64,000 nucleotides of DNA from Geothrix sp. (GCF_030219325.1 NZ_CP126625.1:1972857-2036856), one strand, 5' to 3'; shown: positions 52,389 through 62,066, numbered from the stretch's first letter. Program-made: numbers and translations. Notes: generated by a model not told the origin, from the letters alone.

Positions 52389-53051
52389 CTACCTGAGCAT
52401 CTCCAGGATGGAGTCGATCTGGGTGGACACCTGGATGATGTTGGCGTTCACGCTCTCGATCTCCTGGGTCAGGGCCCGGACGGTGTCCACGGACTTGCCC
52501 ATCTGATCGGCCACCACCGCGAAGCCCCGCCCGTGGGTGCCCGCCTTGGCGGCCTCGATGCTGGCGTTGAGGGCCAGCATCTGCATGCTGGACATCACCT
52601 GGTTGATCTCCTTGACGATGGCCTGGCTGCCCTGGAGCCCCGTGGCCAGCCGGTCCTTGATCGGGTGGACGACATCGGACACCTCGTCCTGGGTGTGCTG
52701 GCGGTGCTCGGCCATGACCTGGATCATCAGCCGGGCCATGCCGTGGGTGAGGATTCCGGTGTGGGTGCCTGCCAGACGCTCGGCCAGCAGCTCATCGAAG
52801 CCTTCGATGCCGGTGGTCTCGATCACGAAGTCGACCTTCTCCCGCTTCAGGGCCTGCTCGAAATCCGTGTAGATGGGGATCTGCTTCGCCTTGGCGGCCA
52901 CCATGGCCGGGGCCGTGACGCTCCGGTCCACCACGAAGCGGATCCGGGCGAGCCTGCTCGAGTCGAAGAAGCCGAACAGCTGCATGCCGCCCCGCCCGCC
53001 ACCGATCACGCCGATGGTGATCGCCTCATGGTTGGCCGCCAGATCCACCAT
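52389..53051 (-). CDS. Rossmann-fold domain fused to MCP signalling tip
   Basis: 220 residues from ATG 53051 (GGGGG 5 nt upstream; longer starts at 53078/53072 possible). N-terminal dinucleotide-like motif GVIGGGRGGMQLFGFF and strand pattern (FVVDR, IPIYTDF, VDFVIETTG). After about residue 130 a methyl-accepting-chemotaxis signalling hairpin (LALNASIEAAKAGTHGRGFAVVADQMGKSV) is seen. No TM, no HAMP: a soluble chemoreceptor-like protein that could read a nucleotide or ligand. Confidence 0.85.
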   Translation of the reverse strand: MVDLAANHEAITIGVIGGGRGGMQLFGFFDSSRLARIRFVVDRSVTAPAMVAAKAKQIPIYTDFEQALKREKVDFVIETTGIEGFDELLAERLAGTHTGILTHGMARLMIQVMAEHRQHTQDEVSDVVHPIKDRLATGLQGSQAIVKEINQVMSSMQMLALNASIEAAKAGTHGRGFAVVADQMGKSVDTVRALTQEIESVNANIIQVSTQIDSILEMLR

Positions 53052-53119
53052 CGATGCCCCCTGTCCAGACATCCTCATCGGAAGCTGGCCCCAGCGAGTC
53101 CACTTATGGATCGGAGCCC

Positions 53120-54565
53120 TCAGTGGGCAGGCTGGAACTCCCTCAGGGAGGGCGCATTGGTCTTGGTGGCGAAGCCCTCGGGTGGGTAGATGTAGTCCAG
53201 GTCGAAGCAGGCGGTGCAGAAGTCCTGGCGGCGTCCGGGCAGCAGCTCCTCGAAGTCGGCCACTTCCAGCCAGCGCAGGCTGTCGGCGCCGAGGTAGTCC
53301 CGGATCTCCGCCTCCGACATGCGGTTGGCGATGAGTTCCTCCCGCGTGGGCGTGTCGATGCCGTAGAAGCAGGGGCCGATGACCTTGGGCGAGCCGATGC
53401 GGACGTGGATCTCCTTCGCCCCGGCCTGGCGCACCATCCGCACGAGCTTCCGCAGGCTCGTGCCCCGCACGATGGAGTCATCGATGAGCACCACGCGCTT
53501 GCCCGGGAAGAAGTCCGGCAGCGGGTTGAACTTCTGCTTCACGCCTTCGTCCCGGCTGGCCTGGGTGGGCTTGATGAAGGTGCGGCCCACGTAGTGGTTG
53601 CGCAGGAGCCCCATGCCGAACTCGGCCTGCTTGGCCTTGGCATAGCCCAGGGCGATGAAGTTGGAGGAATCGGGCACGGGCATCACCACCAGGTCATCCC
53701 CGTTGGCCAGGGCCGCGTCCTTGGCGGCCATGCAGGCCCCGATGCGCTGACGGGTCTGGTAGACGCTCTCGCCGAAGTGGCTGCTGTCGGGCCGGGAGAA
53801 GTAGATGAGCTCGAAGACGCAGTGCCGGGGCTGGAGGGGCGCGCGTCCCACGGACTGCAGGGGCTGGCCTCGCTCCAGCCGGAGGATCTCGCCGGGCAGG
53901 ACCTCCCGCAGGAGCCGCGCGCCGACGATGCCGAAGCCGCAGGACTCGGAGGAGAACACCGCGCCTTCGCTGGGGGGTTCGCCCTCGCCCTCGTGGGTCA
54001 GGTGGCCCATGACCATGGGCCGGAAGCCGTGGGGATCGCGGAAGGCGTAGAGACGGTCGCGGTACATCAGCACCGTGGAGAAGGCGCCCTTCAGCTCGGC
54101 CTGCACCCGGGCGATGGCCGCCTCGATGGCCAGGCCGCGGACATGGTACATGGCGATGAGGCGGCCGATGAGCTCGGCGTCGTTGTCACTCTTGAAGACC
54201 ACACCCTCGCCCTCCAGGCGGGCGCGGAGCTCCCCGTAGTTGATGAGGTCGCCGTTGGAGGAGATGGCCATGACCGGTCCTTCGGCCAGCTCGATGAGGT
54301 GGGGCTGCGCATTGACCACGTCGCTGCAGCCTGCAGTCGGATAGCGAACGTGACCGATGGCCGTGGTGCCCGCCAGCCGGCCCTGGACTTCCTCGTCCAG
54401 CACCTGTTTCACCAGGCCCATGCCCTTGTGGCCCACGATGCGGCCCCCGGCGTCCCGGGCGGCGGCGCCACAGCTCTCCTGGCCCCGGTGCTGGATGGCA
54501 AAAAGGATCGACGCGACGAGTCCGGTGGCGCCTTCAGCTTCAAATACACCTGCAATGCCGCACAC
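53120..54565 (-). CDS. purF: Amidophosphoribosyltransferase
   Basis: 481 residues, first committed step of purine synthesis (PRPP + Gln to phosphoribosylamine). Cys2 after Met removal (MCGIAGVF) is the glutaminase nucleophile; PRPP loop VLIDDSIVRGTS near 350. Cysteines at SCGFG, GPCFYG and CTACF in the second half match the Fe-S-cluster type of the Bacillus enzyme. Alone, with no other pur gene in the window. Confidence 0.95.
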   Translation of the reverse strand: MCGIAGVFEAEGATGLVASILFAIQHRGQESCGAAARDAGGRIVGHKGMGLVKQVLDEEVQGRLAGTTAIGHVRYPTAGCSDVVNAQPHLIELAEGPVMAISSNGDLINYGELRARLEGEGVVFKSDNDAELIGRLIAMYHVRGLAIEAAIARVQAELKGAFSTVLMYRDRLYAFRDPHGFRPMVMGHLTHEGEGEPPSEGAVFSSESCGFGIVGARLLREVLPGEILRLERGQPLQSVGRAPLQPRHCVFELIYFSRPDSSHFGESVYQTRQRIGACMAAKDAALANGDDLVVMPVPDSSNFIALGYAKAKQAEFGMGLLRNHYVGRTFIKPTQASRDEGVKQKFNPLPDFFPGKRVVLIDDSIVRGTSLRKLVRMVRQAGAKEIHVRIGSPKVIGPCFYGIDTPTREELIANRMSEAEIRDYLGADSLRWLEVADFEELLPGRRQDFCTACFDLDYIYPPEGFATKTNAPSLREFQPAH

Positions 54566-54698
54566 GCTGGACCTCCGGAGATGAAAACGCCGCCAGTACC
54601 GGAACAGCCTCCGGAGCGGACGGAAGGTCAGGATACCAAGAGGAGCGCTGATTCCGGAGGATGGCGGTCCGGCACCGGCCTGACGGGTTCCATCCGCC

Positions 54699-55076
54699 TC
54701 ACTGCCCCCGCCCGCTCAGCGCCTGCAGGCCCACGCCCACCACGATGACCGCGAGGGCCACCCAGCGCATGGGCGTCATGGCCTCGCCGAGGAACGCGCG
54801 GGCCATGAGGGCGTTGGCGATGAAGCCGAGGGCCAGGAAGGGATAGGCGTAGTTCACCTGCACCATGGAGAGGGCGCCCAGCCAGACGACCACGCTCACG
54901 GCATAGCAAGCCAGGCCCGCGATCACCCAGGGCTCGAGCACCAGCCGGAACAGCGGCCCCGCGGCCAGCTGCATGCCCCCCGCCGCCTGGAGCCCCTTCT
55001 TCAGGCAGATCTGCGCCGCGGCATTGAGCAGCACGCCCAGCACGATGAGGGGGATGGCCTTCAGGTTGGGGCTCAC
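54699..55076 (-). CDS. EamA/SMR-type small transporter, ArnE/ArnF-like
   Basis: 125 residues, four hydrophobic helices (about 8-26, 48-66, 75-90, 103-120), as in small multidrug or ArnE/F flippase subunits. ATG overlaps the stop of the ArnT-like gene by 4 nt. In Arn systems ArnE/F move undecaprenyl-phosphate-aminoarabinose; here an analogous flippase role is inferred. Confidence 0.75.
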   Translation of the reverse strand: MSPNLKAIPLIVLGVLLNAAAQICLKKGLQAAGGMQLAAGPLFRLVLEPWVIAGLACYAVSVVVWLGALSMVQVNYAYPFLALGFIANALMARAFLGEAMTPMRWVALAVIVVGVGLQALSGRGQ

Positions 55077-56785
55077 GGGGCCTCCTCGGGGATGGGGTTC
55101 GGTCGCTTCCTGAGCAGCAGGATCTCACCTCCGCCCGTGGGCACCGAGAGCAGCACCTCGAAGCGGGCTCGCAGGGCCGGCGTCATGCCCCAGGCGTCCT
55201 GCTCCCACTCGCCGCGCTGGGCCACGAGACGGGCCTCGGCATCCATGCCTTCCAGGGCCCGGGCCGAGCGCAGCTCGGGCATCAGGTGATCGGTGTAGAC
55301 CATGACGCCACTGCGGATGGTCTGCCAGTAGAAGACGGGGCGACCGGCGATGAGGGGCTGGACGGCCGCGGTCCAGCGCCGGTAGGACTTGGGGGGATCC
55401 AGCAGCCGGAAACCCCAGGTCCCCCCCACCAGGTAGAGCAGGCCCAGAGACAGCGCCGCGCCCGGAACAAGCCGCGCCCCCCGGCCGCGGACCGCCTGCA
55501 CCACCACGAAGACCGTACCGGCCACCATGCCCAGGGCCATGAGGCGCAGGGGGCCGAGGAAGGAGGCGAGCTGCGCCTGCACCTTGGCGCCGCCCATGCC
55601 CAGGGCCAAAGCGCTCAGGGCGGCCGCGGGCAAGGCCAGCCCCGCGGCGAGCAGCCCCCCCAGGCGCCGGGCCCGAGCCGCCTCCGCCCCGCGGATCAGG
55701 TCCGCGAGCAGCAGAGCCAGGAAGGGATAGCCCATGAGCAGGTACTTGCCCTGCTTGCTCTGCACCAGGCTCAGGAAGACGAAGGGGACGACGAAGGCCA
55801 GCAGGAGGAAGCGCTTCGCGGGATCCGCGAGGCGGCGCTCCCGGCGCAGGTGCAGGGCCAGGGCCGGCAGCCACAGCACCCAGGGGAAGAAGTCGCCCAG
55901 CATGTACTCGCCGTACTTCCACCAGGGGTGGATGTGGTCCCAGGCCCGGGTGGCCCGCTCGAAGTTCTGGAAGATGATCAATTCATAGGCGTAGTGGGCC
56001 CCGCCCTTCAGGCCCGCCGCGATGTACCAGGGCGAGACCAGCAGCAGCGTGATGGCCAGGCCGGCCACGATGCCCGCCCGGCGCAGGACCGTGAAGTCCC
56101 GCTGCCAGGCCAGGAAGGCGGCCAGCACGAGGACGGACAGCAGGGGCGCCAGCGGTCCCTTGGCCAGGAAGGCCAGGGCCAGCCAGAAGTAGGCCTTGAG
56201 GAACCAGCGGCGCGGCTCATCGGGCTGCCCTGGCTCCCCGGGGCGCTGCAGCAGCAGGTAGCCCCCCAGCCAGCAGAGCCAGCTCCAGGCCAGCAGGGCC
56301 GAGAAGAGCAGGTCGATCTGGATGAACTGGCTCTGCCAGAACCAGAGGGGCGTCGTGGCCAGGATCAGCGCCGCGGGCTCCGCGAGGTCGGGCTCCAGGA
56401 AACGCGCGGCCCAGCGCCGGAAGGCCGAGAGGAAGGCCACGGCGGCGAGCACCGAGGGCAGGCGCAGGGCCCAGGCCGCCACGCCCTGGGTGAAGCCGAG
56501 GCCGCCGGTGAGCGCATCCAGCAGCACCGAGGCGGCCTTCATCACCCAGTAGTAGAGGATCGGCTTCTCGCTGTAGGGCACGCCGTTGAGGTAGGGCAGG
56601 ATCCAGTCGCCCCGCAGGCGCATCTCCTTCACGCACTGGGCGAAGTCCGGCTCATCCGGTGCCCAGAGGTCGCGCATGGGGAGCACGGCCAGGAGCAGGA
56701 GCGCGAAGAGCAGTTCCGGCGCGTGGGCGCGCAGCCACAGGGCGAGGCGGGAGGGCGAAGACAGCTGGGGTGAAGGTGCGTCCAT
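55073..56785 (-). CDS. ArnT-like glycosyltransferase (GT83)
   Basis: 570 residues from ATG 56785. PMT-type membrane glycosyltransferase with about 11 TM helices and the conserved acidic site DLWAPDEPDFAQCVKEM (residues about 33-50). Family members transfer a sugar from undecaprenyl phosphate to lipid A or glycans. Coupled to the ArnE/F-like gene downstream. Donor unknown. Confidence 0.85.
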   Translation of the reverse strand: MDAPSPQLSSPSRLALWLRAHAPELLFALLLLAVLPMRDLWAPDEPDFAQCVKEMRLRGDWILPYLNGVPYSEKPILYYWVMKAASVLLDALTGGLGFTQGVAAWALRLPSVLAAVAFLSAFRRWAARFLEPDLAEPAALILATTPLWFWQSQFIQIDLLFSALLAWSWLCWLGGYLLLQRPGEPGQPDEPRRWFLKAYFWLALAFLAKGPLAPLLSVLVLAAFLAWQRDFTVLRRAGIVAGLAITLLLVSPWYIAAGLKGGAHYAYELIIFQNFERATRAWDHIHPWWKYGEYMLGDFFPWVLWLPALALHLRRERRLADPAKRFLLLAFVVPFVFLSLVQSKQGKYLLMGYPFLALLLADLIRGAEAARARRLGGLLAAGLALPAAALSALALGMGGAKVQAQLASFLGPLRLMALGMVAGTVFVVVQAVRGRGARLVPGAALSLGLLYLVGGTWGFRLLDPPKSYRRWTAAVQPLIAGRPVFYWQTIRSGVMVYTDHLMPELRSARALEGMDAEARLVAQRGEWEQDAWGMTPALRARFEVLLSVPTGGGEILLLRKRPNPIPEEAP

Positions 56786-56838
56786 CCCTCCATCTTCCCC
56801 TGGAAGCCGCCTCCCCGCCCAGGGAGTAGAATGGGGCC

Positions 56839-57183
56839 ATGACACCCACCCTGCTCGCCACCCTGCTCCTGACCCTTCCCCTCGCCGCCGACGGCGTGAA
56901 GGAGGACCTCAAGCAGGCGGGCAAGGCCGTGGGCCAGACTGCCAAGGAAGGCGGAAAGGCCGTGGGCCAGACTGCCAAGGAAGGCGGAAAGGCCGTGGGC
57001 CACGCGGCCAAGGAAGGTGGCAAGACCATCGGGCATGCCGCGAAGGAAGGTGGCAAGGCCGTGGGCCACGCCGCGAAAGAAGGCGGCAAAGCCGTGGGCC
57101 ACGGTGCGACGACCGCCGCCAAGGGCGTGGCCAAGGGCGCGAAGGAGGCCGCGCAAGGGGTTAAAGAGGCGGTGAAGAAGTAG
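56839..57183 (+). CDS. Exported LEA-like tandem-repeat protein, 114 aa
   Basis: Signal peptide at 1-17, then 11-residue units of the form AKEGGKAVGHA (33-bp DNA repeats, about six copies at 56941-57110). 11-mer Ala/Lys/Glu/Gly repeats recall group-3 LEA proteins. Stop converges on the ArnT-like gene at 57203. Confidence 0.75.
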   Translation: MTPTLLATLLLTLPLAADGVKEDLKQAGKAVGQTAKEGGKAVGQTAKEGGKAVGHAAKEGGKTIGHAAKEGGKAVGHAAKEGGKAVGHGATTAAKGVAKGAKEAAQGVKEAVKK

Positions 57184-57202
57184 GTCGAGCCTGGGGCCTG
57201 CC

Positions 57203-58867
57203 CTACCGCCTGCGCGCCACCACTGCCGCGGGGTTCCGCGCCACTTCCTCCCACCGCGCCTTCTCGTCGGCGCTGAGCTGCTTCCAGTTGGCGGCCTTGG
57301 CCAGCACGAGGACCGGCTTTGACGGGTCCTCCGCCTTCAGGCAGTCGGCCAGGGTACCCAGCGAGGCTGGGTCTTCGTTGAACCAGCGGCCCGCGTCGGC
57401 CAACCGATCCCGACCGTAGGCCAGCTCGCCCGTGCCCGCCACCACCACCACCCGCGTGCGGGCGTAGAAGGGGAGGCCCTGGAAGTAGGTCCCGTAGCTG
57501 ATCCACCGGGCCTCACCCGGAATGCCACGCACCAGCTCCGCCACGGACTTGCCGGGTCCCGCCGCCGCCTGGGCGGCCAGCACCAGCAGCCAGAGGGCGG
57601 TCCCCAGGGCCGCCATCAGGCGGGGACCGCTCAGCCCCCGGGGCCGCAGCGCCCAGGCGCCGAGGCCGGCAAAACCGGCGCCCAGGGCCAGCATCCAGCC
57701 GAGACCGCCGAGATCCTTGCGGAAGAGGCCCGCCGCCAGCAGGAAGAGGCCCCCGAGCAGGATCAGCTCCCAGCCCATGCGGCGCAGGGCCAGGCGCTCT
57801 TCGCCATCGCGCTCGAAGGTGCAGGCCAGGGCCGCCAGCGGCACGATCGCCGGCAGGATGTAGGGGGGCAGCTTGGAGCCCGACACGCTGAAGAAGACCA
57901 GGGGCCAGAGGAAGGCCAGGACCGTGGTGCCGACGATCCAGCGGGCCAGGTGATCCTGCCCCTGGGGACCGCGACCCGTCAGGAAGGTCCAGCTGCGCCT
58001 CAGGCCCACGACCGTCGCCGACAGCCAGGGCAGCAGCCCCAGGGCGAGGACCCCGAGGAAGTAGAGCTTGTCCAGCAGCCAGTTGTTGGAGCCCTGCCGC
58101 GCGTGCTCATGGGTGAGGAAGCGGCGGAAGTGCTCGTGGATGAAGAAGAAGTCCGCGTGGCCAGGATTGACGCGGTTCACGGCCCAGAACCAGGGCACCA
58201 CCAGGGCCAGGTAGAGCAGCCAGCCCAGGGGATCCAGGGCAGTGCGCAGCACGGCGCGGCGGAGTGCCGCATCCTTCCACGCGAAGGCCAGGGAGAAGAG
58301 GAGGATGCCGCCGGTGAGGATGACTTCCGCCAGCCCCTTGGTGAGCATGGCGCCCGCCAGCAGGACGAAGGTCAGCAGGGTCCAGCCGAGGGCCGGGCGG
58401 CCTTCCCGGCGCCGGGCCACGGCCTCCACGAAGGCCGCGATGGCGGCCACCAGGAAGGCGCTGAAGAGGGCGTCCAGGGTGAGCAGCTGCCCCACCAGGA
58501 AGGCCAGCAGCCCCGTGGCCGCCATGAAGGGCGCCCACAGGGGGTTCCGGGCGCCCAGGCGCCTGGCCAGCCGCCAGGCGGCCCAGATCATGAGGCCCGA
58601 GGCCAGGGCCAGGGGCAGGCGCGCCGCGGCGCCGTTCAGGCCGAAGAGCTTCATGCCGATGGCGGAGAGCCAGTACTGCAGGGGCGGCTTCTCGAAGTAG
58701 AGGACGCCGTTCAGGTGTGGGGTCAGCCAGTCGCCCGTCGCCAGCATCTCCCGGGGGATCTCGGCATAGCGGCCCTCGTCCGGTTCCCACAGCGGACGGA
58801 CCAGCAGGGGCAGCAGGCCGAGGAAGAGCCAGAGGAGCAGGAGTGTGTTGCGTTCGCGGCGCGACAT
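57203..58867 (-). CDS. ArnT-like glycosyltransferase, second copy
   Basis: 554 residues. Same PMT/GT83 layout as 55073-56785: PLWEPDEGRYAEIPREMLATGDWL near 25-48 includes the catalytic acidic pair, followed by about 12 TM helices and a C-terminal globular domain. Directly downstream of the ArnA-like gene (17 nt), so likely one operon. Confidence 0.85.
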   Translation of the reverse strand: MSRRERNTLLLLWLFLGLLPLLVRPLWEPDEGRYAEIPREMLATGDWLTPHLNGVLYFEKPPLQYWLSAIGMKLFGLNGAAARLPLALASGLMIWAAWRLARRLGARNPLWAPFMAATGLLAFLVGQLLTLDALFSAFLVAAIAAFVEAVARRREGRPALGWTLLTFVLLAGAMLTKGLAEVILTGGILLFSLAFAWKDAALRRAVLRTALDPLGWLLYLALVVPWFWAVNRVNPGHADFFFIHEHFRRFLTHEHARQGSNNWLLDKLYFLGVLALGLLPWLSATVVGLRRSWTFLTGRGPQGQDHLARWIVGTTVLAFLWPLVFFSVSGSKLPPYILPAIVPLAALACTFERDGEERLALRRMGWELILLGGLFLLAAGLFRKDLGGLGWMLALGAGFAGLGAWALRPRGLSGPRLMAALGTALWLLVLAAQAAAGPGKSVAELVRGIPGEARWISYGTYFQGLPFYARTRVVVVAGTGELAYGRDRLADAGRWFNEDPASLGTLADCLKAEDPSKPVLVLAKAANWKQLSADEKARWEEVARNPAAVVARRR

Positions 58868-58884
58868 GGGGCGCAGACGGGCGG

Positions 58885-59937
58885 CTAGTTCTCGGTCTCG
58901 ATGACCTTCTCTTGCGCCTTGTGCTCTTCCACGAAGAAGTCGATGGTCTTCTTCAGCGAATCCATCATCGAGACCTTGGGCGCGAAGCCGAAGGTGCTTT
59001 GCATGCGCTTGATGCTGGGCGTGCGGCGGGCCACGTCCTGGTAGCCCTTGCCGTAGAACTCGCCGCTGCCGGTCTCGACCATGCGGCCTTCGGGAATGCC
59101 GCGCTCGATGCGGAAGGGATGGTCCTTCCAGATGGCGATCATCATCTCGGCGATCTCGCGCACGCTGTAGTCGTTCTTGGGGTTGCCGATGTTGAAGATC
59201 TGGCCGTCGGCCTTGCCGCCCTCGTTGCGCAGCACGGCCATGAGGCCGTCCATGGCATCGGCCACGTCGATGAAGCAGCGGCGGGCCGTGCCGCCATCCA
59301 CCAGCTGCAGGGGCTCGCCGTTGAACAGGTTCCAGCTGAACTGGGTCACCAGGCGGCTGCTGCCCTCCTTGGCGGTGTTGAGGCTGTCCAGCTTGGGGCC
59401 CATCCAGTTGAAGGGGCGGAACAGCGTGAACTTCAGGCCCTGCTGGAAGCCGTAGGCCCAGATCACGCGGTCGAGCAGCTGCTTGCTGGTGCTGTAGATC
59501 CAGCGGTTCATGGGGATGGGGCCGGTGACCAGGGGCGACTCGTGTTCATCGAACTCGGCGTCCGGACACATGCCGTAGACTTCCGAGGTGCTGGGGAAGA
59601 TGACGCGCTTCTTGTACTTCACGCACTGGCGGACCACGCGGAGGTTCTCCTCGAAGTCCAGCTCGAACACGCGCAGGGGATCGGTCACGTAGATCTTCGG
59701 CGTGGCGATGGCCACCAGGGGCAGCACCACGTCGCACTTCTTGATGTGGTACTCGATCCACTCCTTGGAGATGGTCACGTCCCCCTCCACGAAGTGGAAG
59801 CGGGGATTGGCCAGGTGGTCCGCCACCTTGTGGGCGCCCAGATCCAGGCCGTAGACCTCCCAGTCCGTGTCCTGCATGATGCGGTCCACCAGGTGGGAAC
59901 CGATGAAGCCGTTGACACCGAGGATGAGGACCTTCAC
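58885..59937 (-). CDS. ArnA-type UDP-glucuronate decarboxylase domain protein
   Basis: 350 residues nearly colinear with the C-terminal half of ArnA: LGVNGFIGSHL, GLDLGAHK, IATPKIYVTDPLRVFELDFEENL, PSTSEVYGM, YSTSKQLLDRVIWAYG and FRPFNWMGP. Oxidatively decarboxylates UDP-GlcA to a UDP-4-ketopentose. The formyltransferase half is absent. Confidence 0.92.
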   Translation of the reverse strand: MKVLILGVNGFIGSHLVDRIMQDTDWEVYGLDLGAHKVADHLANPRFHFVEGDVTISKEWIEYHIKKCDVVLPLVAIATPKIYVTDPLRVFELDFEENLRVVRQCVKYKKRVIFPSTSEVYGMCPDAEFDEHESPLVTGPIPMNRWIYSTSKQLLDRVIWAYGFQQGLKFTLFRPFNWMGPKLDSLNTAKEGSSRLVTQFSWNLFNGEPLQLVDGGTARRCFIDVADAMDGLMAVLRNEGGKADGQIFNIGNPKNDYSVREIAEMMIAIWKDHPFRIERGIPEGRMVETGSGEFYGKGYQDVARRTPSIKRMQSTFGFAPKVSMMDSLKKTIDFFVEEHKAQEKVIETEN

Positions 59938-59992
59938 GTGGACTCCTTGCGCAAACGGTTGAGTTTATCAGGACCCTGCGACAGTGTCCTGC

Positions 59993-61054
59993 TCAGATCC
60001 TGCAGACCACCTTGCCGAAGCCCTGCCCGGCGGCCAGATGGCGCTGGGCTCCGGGGTAGTCCTCCAGGGCGAAGACCTGGTCCAGCACGGGCCGGAAAGG
60101 CGGATTGGTGGGATTCCGCTGGATCAGGGACAGCAGCGTCCAGAGGTGCTCCCGGCGGCCCATGTAGGAGCCGCGGATCTGGATCTGCTTGGCGAAGAGG
60201 GCCTGCAGATTGAAGGGTGTTTCGGGCCCCGTGGTGGCGCCGCAGGTGACGATGCGGCCCCCGCGGGAGCAGGCGGCCATGCTGGTGGTCCAGGTGGCGG
60301 CCCCGGTGTGCTCGAAGACCACGTCCACGCCCCGCTTGCCCGTGAGTTCGCGCACCTTGCCGGCCAGGCTCTTCAGGTCGCCGCGGACGAGCACGTGCTC
60401 GGCGCCCAGGTCCCAGCACTGCATGGCCTTGGCCTCGCTGCCCACCACGGCGATGGCGCTGCCGCCCAGGGCCCTCACCAACTGGATGGCGGCGCTGCCC
60501 ACGCCGCTGCCGCCGCCCCAGACCAGTACGGTCTCGCCGGGGCGCAGCTGGCACTTGTGGACGAGCATCTCCCAGGCCGTGAGGAAGACCAGGGGGAAGG
60601 CCGCGGCCTGCTCGAAGCTCCAGTTGCCGGGGATGGGCAGCAGGTTCGCGGCGGGCACCAGCACGTGGGTGGCCGCCGTGCCATCGCACACGTGACCCAG
60701 GATGCCGTAGGCCGGGCAGAGCATGTCGTCGCCGCGCAGGCAGGCCGGGCACACGCTGCAGCTGAGCCCCGGCGCGATCATGGCGCTGCCGCCCAGTTCC
60801 ACGCCCGGCGGCAGGGCCGTGCCCTCGCCGACGGCCTCCACCACGCCCGCGCCATCGCAACCCGGCGTGAGCGGCAGGGGGAGCGGGAAGCCCGGGATGC
60901 CCTCGGTGGTCCAGAGGTCCAGGCGGTTGAGGGCCATGGCCTTCAAAGACAGGCGCACCCAGCCCGGCTTGGGGTCGGCGGGCGTGAACGGCTCGTGCAC
61001 CGGGGAGCCCGCCGGGCCGTGCTCGCGGATGCGGAAACGGAACGCTTCGGCCAT
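59993..61054 (-). CDS. Zinc-type alcohol dehydrogenase-family protein
   Basis: 353 residues, MDR superfamily: GroES-like N-domain, structural-zinc Cys cluster CSVCPACLRGDDMLC near 98-112 and NAD(P) Rossmann motif VLVWGGGSGVGSAAIQL near 172-188. The usual catalytic Cys and GHE are replaced (NRLDL and GCDGAG), so catalytic zinc may be absent. Substrate unknown. Confidence 0.85.
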   Translation of the reverse strand: MAEAFRFRIREHGPAGSPVHEPFTPADPKPGWVRLSLKAMALNRLDLWTTEGIPGFPLPLPLTPGCDGAGVVEAVGEGTALPPGVELGGSAMIAPGLSCSVCPACLRGDDMLCPAYGILGHVCDGTAATHVLVPAANLLPIPGNWSFEQAAAFPLVFLTAWEMLVHKCQLRPGETVLVWGGGSGVGSAAIQLVRALGGSAIAVVGSEAKAMQCWDLGAEHVLVRGDLKSLAGKVRELTGKRGVDVVFEHTGAATWTTSMAACSRGGRIVTCGATTGPETPFNLQALFAKQIQIRGSYMGRREHLWTLLSLIQRNPTNPPFRPVLDQVFALEDYPGAQRHLAAGQGFGKVVCRI

Positions 61055-61067
61055 GGCAGCCTCCGGG

Positions 61068-62058
61068 TTATTCCGACTTCAGGGATCGCGTCATCAACCG
61101 CCGCACGGCCTCTTCGGGCCGTTCGCCGTTGAGGAGGCGCAGCACCTCGGCGGCGATGGGCAGCTCGAGGCCGTGCTCTCGACCCAGGTCCAGGGCCGCC
61201 TCGCAGGTGAACATGCCCTCGATGACCTGGCCGCCCAGGGCGTTCCGGGCCGCCTCCACGCTCTGGCCCTTCCCCACCTTCTCGCCGAAGGTGCGGTTGC
61301 GGCTCTGGGGGCCCGTGGCCGTGAGCAGCAGGTCGCCCATGCCGGCGAGGCCCATCACGGTGGATGGCTGGCCGCCCAGCACTTCCACCAGTCGGGACAT
61401 TTCGGCCAGGCCCCGGGTGATGAGGGCGGCCCGGGCGTTGTAGCCCAGGCCCAGCCCATCCACCAGACCCGCCGCGATGGCGAGGACGTTCTTCAGGGCG
61501 CCGCAGAGCTCGGTGCCCAGCACGTCCCGGCTGAGGTAGATGCGCAGCTTCTCCGAGGCCAGCTGCGCCTGCAGAGCCTTGGCGCGCTCCTCTGAGACCG
61601 TGAGCGGCAGGGCCAGCACGATGGCCGTGGGCACGCCCAGGGACACCTCGTCCGCGAAGGAGGGGCCGGAGAGGGCGCCGACCGGCACGTCGAAGACGCC
61701 CGTGAGAGCCTGCGACAGGGTCTGGTGGGTGCTCTGCAGGATGCCCTTGCTCACGTGGACCACCAGCTCGGGGCGCTGCGGGGTCCGTGAGAGCAGGCCC
61801 CGCCAGGCCTCGGGCGACACCTGAGTGGGCATGGCCGAGATCCAGAGGGGCGCCTCGAAGGCGTGGGTGGGATTGTCGGAGGTCTGCAGGCCTTCCGGGA
61901 ATTCGACGTCCTTGAGCCGCAGGTGCCGCCGGGTGGCGGCCATCTGGGCCATCTCTTCCTCGAAGGGCCCCCAGAGCGCCACCTTCGCGCCCTTCCGGGC
62001 CCAGGTCATGGCCAGGGCCGTGCCCCAGGCACCGGAGCCGAAGACGCCGATGTCAGCC

Positions 62059-62066
<8 letters not shown>
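61068..62066 (-). CDS. gpsA: Glycerol-3-phosphate dehydrogenase (NAD(P)+)
   Basis: 332 residues from ATG 62066 (MAKADIG), makes sn-glycerol 3-phosphate for phospholipids. GVFGSGAWGTALA near 7-19, catalytic-Lys motif ELCGALKNVLAIAAGL near 187, MGLAGMGDLLLT. Overlaps the plsY stop by 8 nt; the next step in the pathway. Confidence 0.95.
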
